Part shown: positions 7,743 through 15,701 of the stretch, piece after piece
Layout of the letters: every line of letters begins with the position of its first letter
Numbering within the stretch: position 1 is the stretch's first letter
Assembly (NCBI RefSeq): GCF_000420825.1
Contig: NZ_ATVR01000034.1
Location: forward strand, 1 to 37,932
DNA: 37,932 nt
Source of the DNA: Butyrivibrio sp. AE2015
GTDB taxonomy: Bacteria; Bacillota; Clostridia; Lachnospirales; Lachnospiraceae
Direction: 5' to 3'
The notes under the pieces: generated by a model
What the model was told of the DNA's origin: nothing
Seen by the model: the letters and a program-made list of their open reading frames with translations, nothing else
Database searches by the model: none
Program-made: the position numbers and the translations under genes

Positions 7743-8491
7743 ATCTTATAAAAATGAACCTATACAGATTATTTAAAACAAGAGTTTTTTATGTGATGCT
7801 TTTAACCACTGTAATTTTGACCGGACTTCTGGCAGGAATGGAAACCGAGTCTGCTTCAACCTTCGGAGAGTTCTATGCAAGCTTTGCATCTTCCGGATAC
7901 GTTCTGATCATGGTAGGTGTATTCGCAATTGTTTTTTCAGAAGAAGAGAGAAAGAGCGGATTTTTGAAAAACCTTCTGACGACCCGCAGCGGGAAGAAGA
8001 ACATTTTTTTTGCTAAGATCCCGGTGGTGTTTCTGTACTCCCTTTTTATGTTTCTGGGGGAACTTGTTGCATCATGGTTTGGAAGTCTTTTCTGGGCACC
8101 GGGTATTTACTTTGGCCGTATTGGCTCACTTATAAGCTTCATAACATTCGAAGTGATGCTTCATACAGTATTTGGCATCGCTATGATGGCTCTTTATGAA
8201 ATTACCAGAAATACCATCATACCAACCATTATTACTATCTTTGGTTCAGCAAATCTTCACGGAATGCTTATTAGTTTTCTTGAAACAAAGCTCGTGTCCA
8301 GGATCCCGGCCCTTGCGGGCTTTATGGATAAATATGGTCTTTCAAGGAACTTTATTGTGACTAAGACTGAAGACCTTGGAATTAGCGGAGTATCTGTTTC
8401 CTATGTGAATATAATCGTGGTTATTGTGATAGGGCTGATATTATACTCTGTCATGGGAATGTTCATATTCACAAAGAGAGATACGATATAA
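7736..8491 (+). CDS. ABC-2 type permease
   Basis: 251 residues with about six membrane segments. It begins MLNLIKMNLYRLFKTRVFYVML, the usual start of ABC-2 permeases that partner BcrA-like ATPases. EEERKSGFLKNLLTTRSGKKNIFFAKI between TM2 and TM3 is the conserved coupling loop. The start lies inside the ATPase stop region (GCATGCTAA, 7-base overlap), showing tight translational coupling. The pair probably exports or removes a peptide or lipid-targeting compound. Confidence 0.85.
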   Translation: MLNLIKMNLYRLFKTRVFYVMLLTTVILTGLLAGMETESASTFGEFYASFASSGYVLIMVGVFAIVFSEEERKSGFLKNLLTTRSGKKNIFFAKIPVVFLYSLFMFLGELVASWFGSLFWAPGIYFGRIGSLISFITFEVMLHTVFGIAMMALYEITRNTIIPTIITIFGSANLHGMLISFLETKLVSRIPALAGFMDKYGLSRNFIVTKTEDLGISGVSVSYVNIIVVIVIGLILYSVMGMFIFTKRDTI

Positions 8492-8529
8492 GGGGAAAAA
8501 ATTGAGATGAAAAAAAGACTTGACGGAGG

Positions 8530-8564
8530 GGTGCTGATCGTCCGGTGGACGATCGTTTAGCACC
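8530..8564 (+). promoter_or_regulatory. Leader hairpin before the GyrI-like gene
   Basis: GGTGCT (8530-8535) plus GATCGTCC (8536-8543) pair with GGACGATC (8547-8554) and AGCACC (8559-8564), with a GGT loop and a GTTT bulge on the 3' side. No T-run follows, so it is not a typical terminator. The 3' side, GTTTAGCACCGACCGAAACG, resembles the leader of the AraC/GyrI gene at 10208. Confidence 0.55.
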
Positions 8565-8591
8565 GACCGAAACGAAGAGGAGAAAAAGGGT

Positions 8592-9233
8592 ATGGCGTTT
8601 GATTACAAGAAGGAATACAAAGAATTCTATATGCCTAAGGGCACACCATCTATCGTTACTGTTCCGAAAATGAATTATATCGCGGTTAGGGGCAGTGGGA
8701 ATCCAAATGATGAAGATGGCGAATATAAACAGGCTATAGGTCTTTTGTATGGAATCGCATTTACGATCAAGATGAGTAAAAAAGGTGATCATCAGATTGA
8801 CGGATATTTTGATTATGTAGTTCCGCCATTGGAAGGTTTTTGGTGGCAGAATGGAGTAATCGGTATCGATTATGCTCATAAAGAAGATTTCAAGTGGATA
8901 TCCGTCATCCGCCTGCCAGACTTTGTAACGAAAGATGATTTTGAGTGGGCTGTCAGGGAAGCTACGGTTAAGAAGAAACAGGATTTTTCAAAGGTGGAGT
9001 TCTTTACTTATGATGAAGGGTTGTGTGTGCAGTGCATGCATATCGGATCGTATGATAATGAACCTGCTACAGTAGATGCAATGCACAGATTTATAGAAGA
9101 ACAGGGTTATGTTCTGGATATCACTGACAAGAGACTGCACCATGAGATTTATCTATCTGATGCGAGAAAAGTTCAGTCGGAGAAACTGAAGACAGTGATC
9201 CGGCATCCGATCAGGAAGGAGAGTTACTTTTAA
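8592..9233 (+). CDS. Free-standing GyrI-like small-molecule-binding protein
   Basis: 213 residues, soluble. FDYKKEYKEFYMPKGTPSIVTVP at the N-terminus, then YIAVRGSGNPND, GYFDYVVPPLEGFWWQ and a final HHEIYLSD are the pattern of the 'GyrI-like domain' proteins, stand-alone relatives of the effector half of Rob/BmrR. Such proteins bind, and some hydrolyse, hydrophobic drugs. A GAAGAGGAGA site supports the ATG. It overlaps the next small gene by one base (TAATG). A strong hairpin leader precedes it. Confidence 0.82.
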   Translation: MAFDYKKEYKEFYMPKGTPSIVTVPKMNYIAVRGSGNPNDEDGEYKQAIGLLYGIAFTIKMSKKGDHQIDGYFDYVVPPLEGFWWQNGVIGIDYAHKEDFKWISVIRLPDFVTKDDFEWAVREATVKKKQDFSKVEFFTYDEGLCVQCMHIGSYDNEPATVDAMHRFIEEQGYVLDITDKRLHHEIYLSDARKVQSEKLKTVIRHPIRKESYF

Positions 9234-9439
9234 TGGATAATAAATCAAACAATTACGATATTCCCAAGAGAGACGGAAGTGTGTGGCCAGAAGATATCTG
9301 CCCTGCATACACCCCAAGAGAGGATGCAATTCCAAGCTTGAAAGGCTGCTGGTATTGTAAATATGCGGATTTTCATCTGAAAGAAGAAAGAGCTCTTGAA
9401 GTGGGGCTCTGCAAATGGCCAAATAAAATAATTGATTAG
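9233..9439 (+). CDS. Small cysteine-containing hypothetical protein
   Basis: 68 residues. It is not a family I can name. Four cysteines lie at DICPAYT, GCWYCKYADF and GLCKWP, so a CxxC-centred zinc or iron-sulfur site is possible. It overlaps the GyrI-like stop by one base, so the two are translated together and may act together. The start is fixed by the overlap (TAATG). No signal peptide. Confidence 0.6.
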   Translation: MDNKSNNYDIPKRDGSVWPEDICPAYTPREDAIPSLKGCWYCKYADFHLKEERALEVGLCKWPNKIID

Positions 9440-9465
9440 TTTGAATGATCAGGGAGGATGTTGCA

Positions 9466-10050
9466 ATGAGAATACGGAAAGTAACAACATTCGGGAAAGG
9501 AAATTCAGTGATCGGCAAGGTAATAGAAACTGATAGATTGATAATTAGAGATATAGAACTGTCGGATGGAGAGGCGTTTATTCATATGGCTTTGGATGGG
9601 AGCTTGAATGATGTAGGCTTTGGCAAAGATTGCAGTTACTGGATGGATGACTGGATTATAAAAGCACAAAATCTGGCGCGAGAGGACGATCCTCGAAAGA
9701 ATTATCTTGCTTATGTGATTGAAGATAAAATAACAGGTTCGCCTGCCGGAGCTGTCGGATGTACATTTTATGAAGATTTGGAGAAAGTGGGCATTACTTA
9801 TTTTATTGGAGCAGATTTTCGAAATAATGGATACGCTTCAGAAGCAATAAAGGCGTATGTTTGTTATTTCTTTGAGCATTATGATGAAAATGAGATAATT
9901 GCCACTATCCGTGAGGATAATCTTCCATCTTGGAAAACGATAGAAAGAGTAGGCTTTTCGCTGACAGAGAAAAAAATGTACAGAGATATTAATGATGCAA
10001 AAGAAAAGCTATACCGTTTCTATTTGGCACAAAGAAATCAGCAATTTTAA
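9466..10050 (+). CDS. GNAT acetyltransferase, RimJ/RimL type
   Basis: 194 residues from ATG 9466, preferred over 9445 because GGAGG (9453-9457) is correctly placed for it. IETDRLIIRDIELSDGEAF is the standard start of Acetyltransf_3 proteins. The acetyl-CoA loop is YFIGADFRNNGYASEAI, and NLPSWKTIERVGFS is the terminal motif. Family members acetylate ribosomal N-termini, antibiotics or amino sugars; the substrate is unknown. It lies 26 bases after the small Cys protein and may share its transcript. Confidence 0.85.
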   Translation: MRIRKVTTFGKGNSVIGKVIETDRLIIRDIELSDGEAFIHMALDGSLNDVGFGKDCSYWMDDWIIKAQNLAREDDPRKNYLAYVIEDKITGSPAGAVGCTFYEDLEKVGITYFIGADFRNNGYASEAIKAYVCYFFEHYDENEIIATIREDNLPSWKTIERVGFSLTEKKMYRDINDAKEKLYRFYLAQRNQQF

Positions 10051-10135
10051 GTTAATCGGACTGAAAATAGGACAGATTTGAACAGAAAATGACAGGATGA
10101 GTACTTACTGACCAGATATACTAATCGTGTCAGGG

Positions 10136-10207
10136 TAAAGGAAAGGCTGTTTCGAGTCGTTGGTGTATGTTTAGCAACGGCCGGAACGGAGTAGGAGATT
10201 GTATAAG
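10136..10207 (+). promoter_or_regulatory. Leader of the second AraC/GyrI gene
   Basis: The segment GTTTAGCAACGGCCGGAACG, beginning near 10169, aligns with GTTTAGCACCGACCGAAACG before the GyrI-like gene at 8592 (four differences over 20 bases). CGTTG pairs with CAACG around a 12-base loop here. The 5' halves of the two leaders differ. The shared element precedes two genes with the same effector domain, so a common control is possible. Confidence 0.45.
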
Positions 10208-11110
10208 ATGGAGTGGCTTACCAGCATTCGCACAGCAATTGATTATATGGAAGAACATCTGAAAGACAACATCAGTGCGCAGGATGTGGCAGATCAGGTG
10301 TATATTTCTCCGTTCTTTCTTCAGAAGGGATTCTCCTTGATGACCGGATACGGAATCGGGGAGTATATCAGAAACCGCAGGCTGTATCAGGCAGCATTGG
10401 ATCTGAAGTATACGGATGATAAGGTAATCGATATTGCATACGCTTATTGCTATGAGACGCCTGAGAGCTTCACAAAGGCATTTTCTCGCTTTCACGGTGT
10501 AACACCATCACAGGTCCGTGATGGGGCGGCTGTGAGGACGTTCCTTCCACTGACTGTAAAACTACAGGTTCAAGGAGGCAATCAAATGAATTGTAAAATT
10601 ACAAAAATGTTCCAGTTTAAGGTTATCGGTTTTCAAAAGATATTTGATAATGATACTGCTTATCAGGAGATTCCAAAGTTCTGGGACGAGATTTGCGAGA
10701 AGTATGCAGCAAATGTTTATGCCGGGAATGCTCCGGCCAATCCTTATGAGAAGGCTATCGTAGAGAACTGCATTGGAGAGTATGGAGTCTGCATCGATGA
10801 TATCGGAGAGGGAAAGTTTAGGTATCTTGTGGCTGGGAAGTATGCCGGAGGGGAAGTTCCTGAAGGAATGGTGGTCTATGAGTTTCCGATGGGTGACTGG
10901 GCAGTATTTGACTGCATCGGCCCTATTCCTGAGGCACTGCAGAGCCTGAATACACAGATTTTCAATGAGTGGCTTCCGGGTAATCCGGACTATGAACTTT
11001 GCGGGAATGCATCTGCAGAATGGTATGACTGCGTAAATGGCGAAATGACGGATAAGGATTATCACAGTGCAATCTGGATCCCCGTGAAGAAGAAAGATGG
11101 AAATAACTGA
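10208..11110 (+). CDS. AraC-type regulator with GyrI-like effector domain
   Basis: 300 residues from ATG 10208, with TAGGAGA at the right distance; a TTG 9 bases earlier is less likely. Residues 1-105 hold two helix-turn-helix motifs (ISAQDVADQVYISPFFLQKGF and VIDIAYAYCYETPESFTKAF). Residues about 125-298 form a GyrI-like domain (FKVIGFQKIFDNDTAY to YHSAIWIPVKKK). It has the same layout as the regulator at 3461 but is distinct in sequence. It probably senses a hydrophobic compound and activates resistance genes, perhaps its own unit. Confidence 0.87.
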   Translation: MEWLTSIRTAIDYMEEHLKDNISAQDVADQVYISPFFLQKGFSLMTGYGIGEYIRNRRLYQAALDLKYTDDKVIDIAYAYCYETPESFTKAFSRFHGVTPSQVRDGAAVRTFLPLTVKLQVQGGNQMNCKITKMFQFKVIGFQKIFDNDTAYQEIPKFWDEICEKYAANVYAGNAPANPYEKAIVENCIGEYGVCIDDIGEGKFRYLVAGKYAGGEVPEGMVVYEFPMGDWAVFDCIGPIPEALQSLNTQIFNEWLPGNPDYELCGNASAEWYDCVNGEMTDKDYHSAIWIPVKKKDGNN

Positions 11111-11121
11111 TGCATGTCTTG

Positions 11122-11153
11122 GAGAGAAGAATCGGGCGACCGATTCTTCTCTC
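11122..11153 (+). promoter_or_regulatory. Perfect 14-bp stem with GCGA tetraloop
   Basis: GAGAGAAGAATCGG (11122-11135) is followed by loop GCGA and the exact complement ending at 11153. GCGA is a GNRA tetraloop, so the RNA hairpin should be very stable. No T-run follows. It lies 12 bases after the AraC stop, where it could be a transcript-end protector, a processing site or a weak terminator. Confidence 0.6.
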
Positions 11154-11199
11154 ATTAACAAACATGATACCAGTTTCGCAAGATGAAAAGGAGTTACAA

Positions 11200-11358
11200 A
11201 TGAAAAGAAAACATGAGATTATATGTTCTAGCGAAAGAGAAATGGATAGACGAGCAGATAACTTGATAGAACAGGGATACAAGGTTGAGAGGAATACAGG
11301 TGTAGTGCCTGTTCAGTCGATTTGCATCCCTATATATAAAGTAATATTTTGGAGGTAA
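11200..11358 (+). CDS. Small hypothetical protein
   Basis: 52 residues from ATG 11200, which has AAAAGGAG at the right distance. It begins MKRKHEIICSSEREMDRRAD and ends IPIYKVIFWR. It is charged, has two cysteines, and I do not recognise it. A longer in-frame start at 11110 would have to read through the 14-bp stem and is rejected. It could be a real small protein or a relic. Confidence 0.4.
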   Translation: MKRKHEIICSSEREMDRRADNLIEQGYKVERNTGVVPVQSICIPIYKVIFWR

Positions 11359-11404
11359 ATAGCTTCACTTTATAGCTAATAAGCAACCAGGGAGGATAAC
11401 AGCT

Positions 11405-11551
11405 ATGGCATGCGCCACATCGGTGCAGAAGGAATACTACGAGACGATCGAAGCACCGGAAAAAGAGTTCTTTTTATATGAAGGATGCGCCCACAGTCCT
11501 ATCTATGAGGATGGAGTAAGGACGCGGGAAATACTGAAGAAAATGCTTTAG
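11405..11551 (+). pseudogene. C-terminal tail of an alpha/beta hydrolase
   Basis: 48 codons with YYETIEAPEKEFFLYEGCAHSP and then EDGVRTREILKKML. The CAHSP segment is where the catalytic histidine sits at the end of alpha/beta-hydrolase (proline iminopeptidase-like) proteins. The nucleophile and oxyanion regions are absent. GGGAGGA lies just before the ATG, so a short peptide may still be made. The last 15 bases and the following spacer recur at 19909. Confidence 0.6.
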
Positions 11552-11583
11552 CAGAAGTGATGAAGGAACAGAAGGAGAGGACA

Positions 11584-12039
11584 ATGGTCATAGGAATTAT
11601 AGGTGAAAACTGCAGTGGAAAATCCACACTTGCAAATGAAATACAGAGAACAATCGGAGCTGAGGTGATAACAGGTAAAGACTATCTCAGAATGGCCAAG
11701 AGTGAGAGTGAAGCAATAGCTCTTTTTAAGGAAAAGCTTAGTAGTGCCATCAACAAAGAAGATATTGTTTATATTATAGCTGATCAGGAACACATCAGTT
11801 TTCTGCCTGATGGAGCAGTAAAGGTGCTAGTTACAGCTGATATTGATACTATAAAGGAACGTTTTAAGGAGAGAATGCATGGAAACTTGCCGGCACCTGT
11901 TGAGCAGATGCTTGAGAGGAAACATGGATTGTTTGATTCTGAATCAGTGGATTACAGATTTGATGGAGTAAATGGAGATGCGACGGCGTTGTGCAAGTCG
12001 CTTCAAGAACATATCTTGGTGGGACAGCAAAATGATTAG
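11584..12039 (+). CDS. P-loop NTPase / small kinase-like protein
   Basis: 151 residues from ATG 11584, chosen for AAGGAGAGG directly upstream; an earlier ATG at 11560 is possible. Walker A is GENCSGKST at residues 7-15. ADQEHISFLPDG and then VLVTADIDTIKERFKERMHG resemble the lid/arginine-rich region of nucleoside or shikimate-type kinases. The substrate is unknown. The C-terminus overlaps the following GNAT gene by 8 bases. A deletion copy of this gene's ends lies at 19909-19990. Confidence 0.65.
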   Translation: MVIGIIGENCSGKSTLANEIQRTIGAEVITGKDYLRMAKSESEAIALFKEKLSSAINKEDIVYIIADQEHISFLPDGAVKVLVTADIDTIKERFKERMHGNLPAPVEQMLERKHGLFDSESVDYRFDGVNGDATALCKSLQEHILVGQQND

Positions 12040-12466
12040 ACTTATGGAGAACATTGACTTAGCACAATGTGGCATGATTTATGCAAAAGCATTCCCCATG
12101 GAACATTGGGGAATAGATTGGACTGCAGAAAATGCAACAGAATATCTCCGCGATTTTTTTGAACAGAAAAGATTTGTTGGATATGTTTATGAAGAAAATG
12201 ATGAAGTGCTAGGTTGTATATTTGCGCTTTGTAAAATTTCCGGAAGCAAAGAAGAAATTTACATTAATGAGATGGCGGTACTTCCCGAACGGCAAGGGCA
12301 TGGAATAGGTAAACAACTATTAAATGCAGTTAAAGATTACAGTAAAGAAAAAGGACTTGCAGGCATTGTTCTTTATACAAGTGAGTATGCACCAGCGGCT
12401 AAATTTTACGAAAAGAACGGATTTAAGTTATCAAATGGAACAATATGTATGTATTGTGAACAATAA
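12032..12466 (+). CDS. GNAT acetyltransferase
   Basis: 144 residues from ATG 12032, within the end of the NTPase gene. The acetyl-CoA loop is INEMAVLPERQGHGIGKQLL, and the C-terminal motif is APAAKFYEKNGFKLS. It is a single-domain GNAT of ordinary length. The overlap with the P-loop gene implies joint translation. The substrate is unknown. Confidence 0.85.
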   Translation: MIRLMENIDLAQCGMIYAKAFPMEHWGIDWTAENATEYLRDFFEQKRFVGYVYEENDEVLGCIFALCKISGSKEEIYINEMAVLPERQGHGIGKQLLNAVKDYSKEKGLAGIVLYTSEYAPAAKFYEKNGFKLSNGTICMYCEQ

Positions 12467-12487
12467 ATGGTCTATTGGAGATGATAT

Positions 12488-12892
12488 ATGGAAATAACAT
12501 ATAAAGATACAAAAGATTTTAGAGCTAAAGATATTGAAAGGTTGTTTTTGTCAGTAAACTGGGAGTCCGGACATTATCCAGAAAAACTAGTCAAAGCTAT
12601 GCATAATTCGACCCATGTTGTATCAGCATGGGATGGTGACCGTTTGGTGGGGCTGGTTCGCGCATTGGATGATGGAGAGACAGTTGCATTTTTACATTAT
12701 CTGCTAGTTGATCCTGAGTATCAAGGCTATGCAATAGGAAGAGAATTGATGAAAAGAATTCTGGCATATTTTGAAAAATACCTATATATAAAGGTAATGC
12801 CTTCAGATCCGAAAACAATACCATTTTATGAGAAATTTGGTTTTCAGCAATATGAAAACTATTCAGCAATGGTAATAAAAAATATTGGATGA
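12488..12892 (+). CDS. GNAT acetyltransferase
   Basis: 134 residues, 21 bases after the previous GNAT gene, with TTGGAGATGA upstream. The acetyl-CoA loop reads LLVDPEYQGYAIGREL, where the usual second glycine (QGxGIG) is alanine; this is tolerated in some members. KTIPFYEKFGFQ is the closing motif. It resembles compact PanZ/YjdJ-like GNATs with 'GLVRALDDGETVAFL'. It probably shares a transcript with the NTPase and GNAT before it. Confidence 0.83.
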   Translation: MEITYKDTKDFRAKDIERLFLSVNWESGHYPEKLVKAMHNSTHVVSAWDGDRLVGLVRALDDGETVAFLHYLLVDPEYQGYAIGRELMKRILAYFEKYLYIKVMPSDPKTIPFYEKFGFQQYENYSAMVIKNIG

Positions 12893-12963
12893 TAGGCTAA
12901 GACAAATTAAAACTTGATCTGCGGGAATAGGGAGAAAAATCCTTATGCACGCTGTTTTTTTAG

Positions 12964-13009
12964 TTGACAAAACTAACAATGTTAGCATAATAATAACTAA
13001 CATTGTTAG
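12964..13009 (+). promoter_or_regulatory. TetR promoter with two 13-bp operators
   Basis: TTGACA (12964-12969) and ATAATA (12987-12992) are 17 bases apart. Two perfect palindromes, CTAACAATGTTAG (12973-12985) and CTAACATTGTTAG (12997-13009), fill the spacer and the start region. Occupancy of either would block polymerase. The TetR gene beginning at 13032 is the likely source of the repressor. Confidence 0.75.
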
Positions 13010-13031
13010 TAAATGTGGGATGGGAGTAATT

Positions 13032-13598
13032 ATGCCAAGAACAGGATTATCTAAGGAAGAAATAATAGAAAAAGCTGCTAAATTAGCAAATGAGAAAGGA
13101 CTGTCATATTTGACCGTTACAACGCTTTCGGATTATTTAGGTATCAAAAAACCCTCTTTATATAACCACGTAAAGACGATAGATGATGTGCATCGTAAAC
13201 TTATGATTTATGGCTGGAAGAAGGTTTCCGAGGAGGTTGTGGCAGGAATTGATTCGGATGATCCAAAAGAGAACATCGCAAATTTTGGAAGAGCATTTTA
13301 TAAGTTTGCCATGGAGAATCCAGGCGTATTTGAGGCAATGCTTTGGTATAACAAGTATTTGGATGAGTCCTTACTTGAAGCTACCGAAGGTTTGTATGCA
13401 TTTTTCTTTAGGCAGACAGATGGCATGGGAATTGAAAGAGATGTTGCTAATCATTTACTTAGAACCTACAGAGCTTTTCTTGAGGGGTTTGTTATGCTAC
13501 AGATCCACAATTCTTTTGGCAATCCGATTTCTATAGATGAAAGCTTGGAGATATCAATGAATGTACTGATAGCAGGTATGGAACAGTATAGACGATGA
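13032..13598 (+). CDS. TetR/AcrR family repressor with WHG-type C-terminus
   Basis: 188 residues from ATG 13032. The N-terminal helix-turn-helix is GLSKEEIIEKAAKLANEKG followed by 'LTVTTLSDYLGIKKPSLYNHV'. The C-terminal ligand domain has FGRAFYKFAMENPGVFEAMLW, matching the WHG-domain subgroup. Twin palindromes in its own promoter imply self-repression. The following GNAT gene (25 bases on) is probably in the same transcript and so controlled by it. Confidence 0.88.
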   Translation: MPRTGLSKEEIIEKAAKLANEKGLSYLTVTTLSDYLGIKKPSLYNHVKTIDDVHRKLMIYGWKKVSEEVVAGIDSDDPKENIANFGRAFYKFAMENPGVFEAMLWYNKYLDESLLEATEGLYAFFFRQTDGMGIERDVANHLLRTYRAFLEGFVMLQIHNSFGNPISIDESLEISMNVLIAGMEQYRR

Positions 13599-13622
13599 GT
13601 GAATATAGTGGGGAGGATTAGA

Positions 13623-14090
13623 ATGCACGAGATAACATTTACAAAAGCAAGCGAACAGCATCTGAGGGATTGCAGGGACGCACTCTGCCAGTCAACGCTT
13701 GGCGAAAAATACTTTTCTTCGCCAGGGAGCGCGGAAGACGCGATACTTGAAGGGATTCGCCAAGAAAATTTGTATGTGGCGTTCATCGGTGAAGAATGCG
13801 TTGGCTTTACATATATCATTCCTAAAGGAGCGTTTCACAGTTTTCCATACCTGCACATCATCGCCGTGAAGGAAGAATACAGGAACAAGGGAATCGGCAA
13901 GGCTCTGCTGGATTTTTCTGAAAATATTGCGTATGAAATGGCAGATAAGTTTTTCCTTGTTGTCGCGGATTATAATCCGGAAGCAAAGCGGTTCTATGAA
14001 AGAAACGGCTATCAGCAAGTTGGAGAAATTCCAAACCTGTACCGGCCTGGAATCACAGAATACATGATGTTGAAAGGCCTGAAAAAGTGA
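13623..14090 (+). CDS. GNAT acetyltransferase
   Basis: 155 residues from ATG 13623, with GGGGAGGA upstream; a GTG directly after the tetR stop is less likely. The acetyl-CoA loop is IIAVKEEYRNKGIGKALL, and the end motif is NPEAKRFYERNGYQQVGEI. GC-rich wobble positions (for example GTCGCGG, CGCCGTG) differ slightly from the neighbouring AT-rich GNATs, hinting at a different origin. It is probably under TetR control. Confidence 0.85.
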   Translation: MHEITFTKASEQHLRDCRDALCQSTLGEKYFSSPGSAEDAILEGIRQENLYVAFIGEECVGFTYIIPKGAFHSFPYLHIIAVKEEYRNKGIGKALLDFSENIAYEMADKFFLVVADYNPEAKRFYERNGYQQVGEIPNLYRPGITEYMMLKGLKK

Positions 14091-14194
14091 TCAGAATTGA
14101 ATTAAAATTTGTTCTTTTGTTTCAGAAAGCGGAAATCGATGAAGGCGAATGTGAGATTTTGTATTATAGACAGTTGAACTAAAGGGAGATTTTC

Positions 14195-15523
14195 ATGACA
14201 GATGTTTTGTCAAATCCATACACAATAATACTGTTAGGGGATATTGTAGGGAGTTTTCTGAATTATATCTTACACATGAGTTTTTACGAGATGCGTAAGA
14301 CCTTCAGGAAGTGTAGGATTGTTGTGTTTCTAATATATATTCTAACTGGGCTGGCTTTATCTTATATCAATTCATGGGGGATTGCTGTAATTAACCTGCT
14401 GGCTGGTATACTTTCATACCTGGTTCCATTGTTTATCTGTTATAAGGTTAATAACTCTCGAGGTATCATTTATTTCATTTTTTTCTTAGCTATCGAAATT
14501 ATATTAGAATCGGTCCTGGCGTTTTGCGTTGAAGGACTCATGAGTATGGATGGGGGAAAAGTAAGCTATGAAGCTATGATGCCTCAGAGTTTCGCGATTG
14601 TAGTGGCTTTTCAGATTATTCTGGTAAGGGTTATTAGCTTGGTTGGGAATAAGGAAAAGAATAAGAAACTTGATAGGGAATTATTCCCGTATTTATTATT
14701 ACCAATTGCGACGATTATTATAGTGGTATTTGATGGTATCAGCTATCTTGGTCAAGACGGATATAATCTTTCATAATATTCTGAACTAATGGTAATTCTT
14801 GTTGCAATTAACATACTTGTTTTTGTGTTGCTTGATAAATATTCCAGACTCATGATACTTGAGAATACCGAAAGAGAAAACAAGTTAAAACTACAAGCAG
14901 ATGCAGAAATAATGCAAATCGCAACTAAAGCCATGAAAGAGCGTATTGCTGTTTCAGAGAATATCATGCAACAGGACAGAGCTATGCGTCATGACAGAAG
15001 ACATTTTGAGGCTCTTCTGCAAACTCTTTTGCAGGAAGGTAATACGCAGGAGGCTATTGAATGTCTTAATGAAAGGCTCAATCAAGAACCGCATGGAGTA
15101 AAAAAATATTGTGAAAATACCACGCTTAATGCAGCAATAACACACTATGTAGCAGTTGCTGAAGAAAAGAGCATTAAAGTAAATATATCTGCTACTATAC
15201 CTGCTGATTTGAATGTGGATGAGATGCAGCTTGCCATAGTGAGCAGCAACCTTATTGAAAACGCTATTCATGCCTGCGAAAAAGTTCCAGAGAATGAGAG
15301 AAGAATCGACATCAATGCCAGATATAAGAGTCAGCTCTTGATAGAAATCAGCAACTCATGTGCAGATAAAATCGTCCTGGATGCAGAAGGACACCCATTT
15401 AGTAATGAGGAGAATCATGGAATAGGAACCAGAAGTGTTCTGAATTTCATAAATCAGACTGATAGCGAGATAAGATATATAGCTGAAGAAAAGACCTTCA
15501 AAGTCAGAAGGTTGGTCAGTTAA
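14195..15523 (+). pseudogene. GHKL histidine kinase interrupted by one in-frame TAA
   Basis: The frame would encode 442 residues, exactly the length of the intact kinase at 20998, to which it is similar throughout. Codon 194 is TAA (14774-14776) where the paralog has CAA (Gln194 in NLSQYTEL). Reading resumes in the same frame without an indel. The first 193 codons hold the membrane sensor of about six segments; the rest holds the H-box QDRAMRHDRRHFEALL, the N-box NLIENAIHAC and the G-box GIGTRSV. An ATG at 14789 could restart but lacks a ribosome binding site. It is either a recent nonsense mutation, a sequencing error, or two separate polypeptides. Confidence 0.8.
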
Positions 15524-15579
15524 GGAGTTTGTGTTTTATTCAAAACATGTAGGACACTGAATTCCTATTAAATCAGTGA

Positions 15580-15620
15580 AAAACAGACCGAAATCAGTGT
15601 GATTTGAGTCTGTTTTCTTT
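15580..15620 (+). terminator. Terminator of the AGTGTAAAA stem-loop family (member 2)
   Basis: AAAACAGAC (15580-15588) pairs with GTCTGTTTT (15608-15616), and an inner AAATC/GATTT adds five pairs around the loop AGTGT. A T-rich tail follows. The left flank is CAGTGAAAAA. Downstream, 15621-15701 carries AAAGTATGGTCACTAC and a small TCAG/CTGA hairpin before the yjdF-like gene. Confidence 0.75.
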
Positions 15621-15701
15621 TGCTATGATAAAGTATGGTCACTACTACATATAAATGTTCAGAGGCTAAATTGAAGGCCCTGATACGAGAGATGATTAAC
15701 A

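Noticed and set aside
8507..8560. 17-codon frame (MKKRLDGGVLIVRW...) as a leader peptide
   Set aside because: It is mostly the hairpin sequence itself; no regulatory codon run is seen, so the RNA structure explains the region better.
11110..11199. Longer N-terminus for the small protein at 11200
   Set aside because: It would translate the 14-bp palindromic stem, and the good ribosome binding site lies before 11200.
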